This document shows, piece by piece, positions 6,401 through 9,141 of a stretch of DNA of 9,141 nucleotides (position 1 is the first letter of the stretch; every line of letters starts with the position of its first letter). Below the pieces are notes generated by a model, which was not told where the DNA came from, searched no databases, and saw nothing but the letters and a program-made list of their open reading frames with translations. A program made the translations under genes and the position numbers. Source of the stretch: Candidatus Krumholzibacteriia bacterium (lineage in GTDB: Bacteria > Krumholzibacteriota > Krumholzibacteriia > LZORAL124-64-63); assembly GCA_029935695.1 (NCBI GenBank), contig JAOZJV010000105.1:1-9141 (forward strand), read 5' to 3'.

Positions 6401-8553
6401 AGTTCAGCCGAAACGTTGCTGACACCACCGGTGCCGTAGTTGATGAGATCAATACCCAATTCGAGCATTTCGCCGGGATTGGCCTGGCCATCGCTGTTGC
6501 CATGGCTGTCGCCGTTGTTGTCATCGTCAATTTCCAGAGAAGAGAAATTAACGGATGCGGCCAGGTCGCCGACATTCACCCCACCGAGATAAGGTTTCAG
6601 GTTGCGGCCCGTGACCGTCACCAGATACTCGCCATCAATGAGACCGGAAAGCGGCAGATTCACACGGCCATTGTTGTCGGTGATGGCGCTGACTTGCAGT
6701 TCATTTTCACGGTAAACAGTGACCCGGACGCCGGCCCAGGCAATGGCTCCGTTTTTCACAGTCACCGGCAGATTGTTGGCACCAGCGGTGATGGTTGCGG
6801 GATATTCGACCGTAGGAGTGCGCGGCACACCAGACCACAAAGCAGTGGCCGGATCGCCCATGAGGTTGTTCCAGGTGGACCAGATTTCCACTTTTGTGGA
6901 TTCGCGATCATTGTAGTTTCGGTACAGATGCAGCTTGCCTCGAGTCAGGCCAGGGCCCACACGGCTGTCGCCACTGTTGAGAACGCCTTCCATGACTCCC
7001 TGGAAAACACAGTTGTTGTAACGGGTGTGCGTTCCGGTGGTGGCTGTACCGATGGAGGCAATACCGCCACCGTTGGGGTTGCGGAAGAATGCTTCTGAGC
7101 GGCAATCCGTATCAGAAGAGAAACTGCCTGTGTCACAGGTAGGGATCATGGCAAAGGGCAATTTCTCACCATTGCTCAAGCTGTTGATATGGCTGGAGCT
7201 CATTCCGCTCATGCCATAATAGCCACGGTAGGTGAAGATGCTTTTACCCGAATTGATGGTTCCCATTATCTGGGTGGCAAAGTTGCCGCTCCAGATGGTG
7301 TCAACATGGGTATAGTTTAAATCCAGAAGCTGATGTTTGACCCATTGGTTGATCCAGATGCAGGAGTAACCGGAAGCACCGGGATCTCCAGCCACCGCGC
7401 CTTTGGAAAACCAGCCGGAATCGGCAGTGTAGGGATCGCTTTCGTATTTGACGATTTTTGATACAACATCTTCCAACATGGTTGTACTGGTCACCGAGAG
7501 GCGCCCCAGGTGGATGTCGGCCAGCACATCGCCGCCTTCAAGCCGGGTGTATTCGTGATCGCCTTCACCGTTGTATCCGGAAGAGTTTTCACGGTAGGTG
7601 GGAATGGAGACTGAACCGTTGGCATCGCCCACCAGTACAACAAATTCCAAAGGAATACTCAGGCTGTTGTATTGACCCTGGATATAATTCTTGATGCTGG
7701 TGGTGTTGGTTCCGGTTTCGGCCGTGCTGGCAACGATGACATTGTAACCCTGCCGGCTTCGCCAGTCGATCAGGGGCTGCAGTTTGGACAGCACCGTGGC
7801 GTTGCTGGGATAAATGATAAGATAAGAGCCAAGCCCCTGCATCACTTCGCCATCGCGCTGGTAACCAATGATTTCACTTTCGAACATACTGGCAAAAGAT
7901 TCAGGGATTAAGCGGCCACTGTTGCTATTATTGCCATCACTGGAAGCCACAAATTCAAAAGTGACATTGATTTCAGAGGCAGCATCAAGTTGACCGCCGG
8001 AAGCAGACCAGACCACAGGCCGGAAACGCACGGGAACAACCCGCTCGCCTCGAAGCAGGCCAGGGCTGCCAACAGTCACCAAGGCTGGTGTATCGACTCT
8101 TTTGGTGCCCAGGTAGAAGCTGCGATCCATAGTTAAAGACTCATCACTGACATCTTTTAAACCCTGAGCAGGCCATGGGCGGAAAGTTCCATCCAGGACC
8201 TGGCTGCTGGTTTCAATATTCTTGACCTGCAGGGTGTAACCATCAGGAATGGCCACCAGGCGAGTGATCAAAGGCAGCGCGGGCTCTCCTTCGGCGCCAT
8301 CCAATTCAGCACCGGGCATATTGATCAGCTGGAAATTCTCGCCGGATTTCTCCTGGGAGGTGACTTCCACATAAGGTGCCTTGAATTGAAGTGTCATCCC
8401 GGACATGGATTGATCAGCCAGGACCACAGAGGTCTCTTTGGCTGTTTGATCTGAATCCAGAGCAATGATGCTGGAGAGTTCTTCTGCCTGGACCATCGTG
8501 GCCGTAAGCATAAGAAGGAAAGCGATGGATGTGACCCGGCGCCACTGAGACAT
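3412..8553 (-). CDS. Giant secreted multi-domain protein with gingipain-like C25 domain and FlgD-Ig/T9SS-type C-terminal tail
   Basis: I place the start at ATG 8551-8553, which has GGAGG 5 nt upstream and yields a signal peptide (MSQWRR, hydrophobic 7-21, cleavage about VQA|EE at 23). An upstream in-frame ATG at 8631 has neither. The product is 1713 aa. Rough domains are: propeptide-like beta region 24-240; C25 (gingipain) fold 243-575 with 'VVLVGDANG', 'DIHLGRLSV' and 'IPTCDTGSF' (C473); Ig-like 575-670; an Asp/Asn/Gly-rich segment 'DDDNNGDSHGNSDG' then CARDB-like repeats to 900; a nidogen-like module 900-1135 ('SNGWVSFG', 'AAFWDDL'); a carboxypeptidase-regulatory-like domain 1136-1216; a beta sandwich to 1320; a MAM/jelly-roll-like module to 1505; Ig-like to 1610; and the terminal 'LAQNAPNPFNP...ASGLYFYRL...RKMTLLK' tail. 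The tail resembles FlgD-Ig/type IX sorting domains, implying outer-membrane export. The C25 catalytic His motif is altered (G-Y-Y-G at 444-447), so peptidase activity is uncertain. The lipoprotein gene lies 78 bases downstream. Confidence 0.9.
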   Translation of the reverse strand: MSQWRRVTSIAFLLMLTATMVQAEELSSIIALDSDQTAKETSVVLADQSMSGMTLQFKAPYVEVTSQEKSGENFQLINMPGAELDGAEGEPALPLITRLVAIPDGYTLQVKNIETSSQVLDGTFRPWPAQGLKDVSDESLTMDRSFYLGTKRVDTPALVTVGSPGLLRGERVVPVRFRPVVWSASGGQLDAASEINVTFEFVASSDGNNSNSGRLIPESFASMFESEIIGYQRDGEVMQGLGSYLIIYPSNATVLSKLQPLIDWRSRQGYNVIVASTAETGTNTTSIKNYIQGQYNSLSIPLEFVVLVGDANGSVSIPTYRENSSGYNGEGDHEYTRLEGGDVLADIHLGRLSVTSTTMLEDVVSKIVKYESDPYTADSGWFSKGAVAGDPGASGYSCIWINQWVKHQLLDLNYTHVDTIWSGNFATQIMGTINSGKSIFTYRGYYGMSGMSSSHINSLSNGEKLPFAMIPTCDTGSFSSDTDCRSEAFFRNPNGGGIASIGTATTGTHTRYNNCVFQGVMEGVLNSGDSRVGPGLTRGKLHLYRNYNDRESTKVEIWSTWNNLMGDPATALWSGVPRTPTVEYPATITAGANNLPVTVKNGAIAWAGVRVTVYRENELQVSAITDNNGRVNLPLSGLIDGEYLVTVTGRNLKPYLGGVNVGDLAASVNFSSLEIDDDNNGDSHGNSDGQANPGEMLELGIDLINYGTGGVSNVSAELFSSNELVSVDQASSEYGYIGSGNTASGLDSYLVNVDPAVAGGSVVALDLVATDGSETWSSLVDLVVQGPAGQVVGYHLSIGSINPGQTANMDITLYNSGNLPTSGITATLRSDSRWLTVTDDSGTFGAIAVGSQSSNTMNTFTINAGVECYPGHVANLVLDLVFAEGGTASLPVFVTVGSSVSTDPVGPDKHGYYAFDNTDTDYEFAPTYNWVEIAPENGGPGTSVGLTDFSRYQDDVVVVDMPFSFNYYGKPFTVMSICSNGWVSFGATNIRSYRNWTLPSAGTPDNMIAAFWDDLYVRSSNSGIYSWYDEANHQLVLQWENVGTAYSPSGNQDETFQIILQDPAFNAGDTGDGIITINYKEVNLTDAETGYHTVGIQNEDRDDAVLYSYYNMHPNGAAPLADGRSITFRTVIPQAQGTLLGAVTNAGNGNPVDGATVSVLGTGLSLMSTVDGLYQTNLTIGTYDVAIHHPSFAPDTTFGVVIQEDMETVVDFALVDMVGPVFDLQSMPESTGDTSGPYDVVFQVSDYSGIQETHFYYTSSTSGGPFEVTLEPEGSADTWIASIPGQAMGSLVQYWMTSTDLLAFSSVEPAGAPFNVHSFMIAETTLIYTAEMENATDWTGGIGGDTASSGIWTNVDPNAVMSGQTEISPEDDHSDPGTMCWITGQDPVGGEQGVNDVDGGATTLQSPLFDISSYAGLEVQYHRWYTNDTGYSPGEDSWVVQAMDEGGTWIELENTSASNRSWQEMNFVLAEHMTLGSNLQFRFVASDYGQGSVVEAGVDDFYLTSFPLISDSEAPAVSVVTPNGGESVGVGSVLDIQWNQSDDIGVVHVEILLSTNGGADFDQVIAEGALNGSFNWTVDALAGSTNRVKVICHDTAGNSTEAVSAANFTIGGVSAVGDVPAGRVALAQNAPNPFNPRTEIKFSVPTDQDVTLRIYNVEGRLVRTLIQGRQVAGAHSVMWSGQDDQGGMVASGLYFYRLNTDSGTLTRKMTLLK

Positions 8554-8558
8554 AATGT

Positions 8559-8563
8559 CCTCC
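8559..8563 (-). promoter_or_regulatory. Shine-Dalgarno site of the giant C25-like gene
   Basis: The minus strand carries GGAGG followed by ACATT and the ATG at 8551-8553. This strong core at 5-nt spacing, next to a good signal peptide, selects this start over the in-frame ATG at 8629-8631. Confidence 0.85.
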
Positions 8564-8647
8564 AATCCGGAATATCCACCCCGACAGGCGGTTCCGGTTT
8601 GTAGATTAGGTTGAGAATTGGGCGAGTCCAACTCTTGTGCAGCTGGC

Positions 8648-8677
8648 AGGTTTCAGTGAAATCCTGAGCGAAAACCT
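8648..8677. repeat. Inverted repeats in the leader of the giant C25-like gene
   Basis: AGGTTT (8648-8653) pairs with AAACCT (8672-8677). A nested near-palindrome TTTCA-G-TGAAA lies at 8651-8661. Both are just downstream of the predicted minus-strand start site, so they are candidates for an operator or an mRNA structure. The arms are short and may be chance. Confidence 0.3.
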
Positions 8678-8692
8678 ACCTTTGATCACTGC

Positions 8693-8701
8693 ATTATAAC
8701 A
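8693..8701 (-). promoter_or_regulatory. Predicted extended -10 promoter of the giant gene
   Basis: The minus strand reads TGTTATAAT: a perfect TATAAT (8693-8698) preceded by TGn, the extended -10 form that can work without a good -35. At the usual distances upstream there are only CA repeats. Transcription would start near 8686, giving a leader of about 130 nt before the ATG at 8553. Confidence 0.6.
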
Positions 8702-8842
8702 GATCAGCTCTTGGTGTGTGTGAGCTTTATCTTCACATTTTCGCAACAATTAACCAGCAATGAGGCCATAAAACCAATATACGTACTCTTTTATCACGCA
8801 AACGTTACTATTTACCACTGGATCACCCCCTCGGTAATTTAG

Positions 8843-8848
8843 TATAAT
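8843..8848 (+). promoter_or_regulatory. Predicted -10 box of the beta-helix gene promoter
   Basis: A perfect TATAAT occurs at 8843-8848. The best -35 in range is poor (TGGATC at 8819-8824, 3/6, 18-nt spacer), so an activator may be needed. The expected start is near 8855, beside the 10-bp palindrome CAAAATTTTG (8857-8866). The leader would be about 93 nt. Confidence 0.5.
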
Positions 8849-8856
8849 GATAGGAA

Positions 8857-8866
8857 CAAAATTTTG
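8857..8866. repeat. Perfect 10-bp palindrome at the predicted start site
   Basis: CAAAATTTTG is self-complementary and sits 8 bases after the TATAAT of the plus-strand promoter. The position fits an operator, but an A/T-rich palindrome of this length can arise by chance. Confidence 0.3.
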
Positions 8867-8890
8867 CGTGCAACATCCCGCTGGTCTGAA

Positions 8891-8919
8891 CCGGACTGTG
8901 AGTCGACAACAGAATCCGG
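8891..8919 (+). other. Possible leader hairpin upstream of the beta-helix gene
   Basis: CCGGACTGT (8891-8899) can pair with ACAG and TCCGG (8909-8912 and 8915-8919) with a 2-nt AA bulge, giving nine pairs and a 9-nt loop. It lies in the predicted 5' leader, ending 16 nt before the ribosome site AAAGGA (8936-8941). It is a modest structure and matches no riboswitch class known to me. Confidence 0.35.
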
Positions 8920-8947
8920 ACATGTCGGGAAATTGAAAGGATCGATT

Positions 8948-9141
8948 ATGAAACAGCTGTTCACCCTGGCCCTGGTCTGTGGGCTTTTTACTTTCAGCCT
9001 GGCTACGGCTGGAGTTTTGCATGTCCCCGGCGATTATGCTGAAATCCACGATGCAGTCCAGGCCTGTGCTGCGGGTGATACCGTTTTGGTCGCCGCCGGC
9101 ACCTATAACGGTGATCAGTGTTTCATTGTGGCTCCGGATGG
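8948..9141 (+). CDS. Exported right-handed beta-helix (pectate-lyase-like fold) protein, N-terminal fragment
   Basis: The gene starts at ATG 8948-8950, with AAAGGA 6 nt upstream, and runs off the right edge after 64 codons and two bases. Residues 1-21 form a signal peptide (MKQ, hydrophobic 4-19, cleavage about ATA|GV). The mature start 'VLHVPGDYAEIHDAVQACAAGDTVLVAAGTYNG' closely follows the pattern 'V-P-x-x-Y-x-T-I-x-x-A-[IV]-x-x-A-x-x-G-D-T-[VI]-x-[VL]-x-x-G-x-Y', the N-terminal cap and first coils of many parallel beta-helix proteins. Such proteins include polysaccharide lyases and surface adhesion or structural proteins. The catalytic coils and any C-terminal sorting tail lie outside the window, so no substrate can be assigned. 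It is divergent from the giant C25-like gene, and the two may share the intergenic control region. Confidence 0.85.
   Translation, partial: MKQLFTLALVCGLFTFSLATAGVLHVPGDYAEIHDAVQACAAGDTVLVAAGTYNGDQCFIVAPD

Larger units (their letters stand above)
8554..8947. other. Divergent intergenic regulatory region (394 bases, no gene)
   Basis: This stretch separates the minus-strand giant gene from the plus-strand beta-helix gene and holds two outward-facing TATAAT boxes about 145 bases apart. The middle (about 8720-8870) is visibly richer in A and T than the flanking genes. It also holds a short inverted repeat near 8648-8677, a palindrome at 8857-8866 and a leader hairpin at 8891-8919. A 99-codon minus-strand frame runs through part of it (9049-8750), but it has no credible ribosome site or protein signature and overlaps the start of the plus-strand gene. 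Confidence 0.8.

Noticed and set aside
8554..8631. N-terminal extension of the giant protein from the ATG at 8629-8631
   Set aside because: The extra 26 residues precede a clean signal peptide and lack a ribosome site, while the ATG at 8551-8553 has GGAGG at good spacing.
8750..9049. 99-codon minus-strand frame in the divergent region
   Set aside because: It overlaps the signal-peptide region of the plus-strand beta-helix gene, has no clear ribosome site, and its product has no signal peptide or known motif.

Overview
This window is ordinary bacterial chromosome with a class I chaperonin operon beside a cluster of exported proteins. The clearest lineage clue is the very large protein on the minus strand (stop at 3412, start at 8553). 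It ends in an 'APNPFNP'-type FlgD-Ig/type IX-style C-terminal tail, carries a gingipain-like C25 domain, and contains several beta-sandwich modules. That combination is typical of the FCB superphylum and neighbouring candidate phyla (Krumholzibacteriota, Delongbacteria, Eisenbacteria, Cloacimonadota and similar). I cannot name the phylum from this window alone.

Layout from left to right. Positions 2-412 (+) hold the C-terminal end of an M16 (insulinase/pitrilysin-like) protein that continues off the left edge. It converges on groEL, and a strong two-sided hairpin terminator at 435-462 separates them. The groES-groEL operon is on the minus strand (groES 2503-2213, groEL 2146-494). A well-formed CIRCE operator (TTAGCAGTC-N9-GATTGCTAA, 2569-2595) lies just downstream of a sigma-70-like promoter, so the operon is probably repressed by HrcA and induced by heat. 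Positions 2669-2722 hold two adjacent hairpins. The second has a T6 tract on the plus strand, although no plus-strand gene is seen to feed it.

Further right, still on the minus strand, are the giant secreted C25-like protein (8553-3412) and, 78 bases downstream of it, a small lipoprotein read from a TTG start (3333-2737). They may be co-transcribed from an extended -10 promoter near 8693-8701. A divergent 394-base intergenic region follows. The window ends in the first 64 codons of a plus-strand gene (from 8948) for an exported right-handed beta-helix (pectate-lyase-like fold) protein.

How the genes fit together: GroES/GroEL form the cytosolic folding machine. The giant protein, the lipoprotein and the beta-helix protein all carry export signals and form a cell-envelope or secreted block. 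The observation most worth following up is in the giant protein. Its C25 domain keeps the catalytic-Cys neighbourhood (C473), but the usual Gly-His-Gly motif reads Gly-Tyr-Tyr-Gly (444-447). It may be a non-peptidase or altered C25 homologue built into a multi-domain surface protein. I see no CRISPR array, tRNA, rRNA, insertion sequence or obvious defence system.
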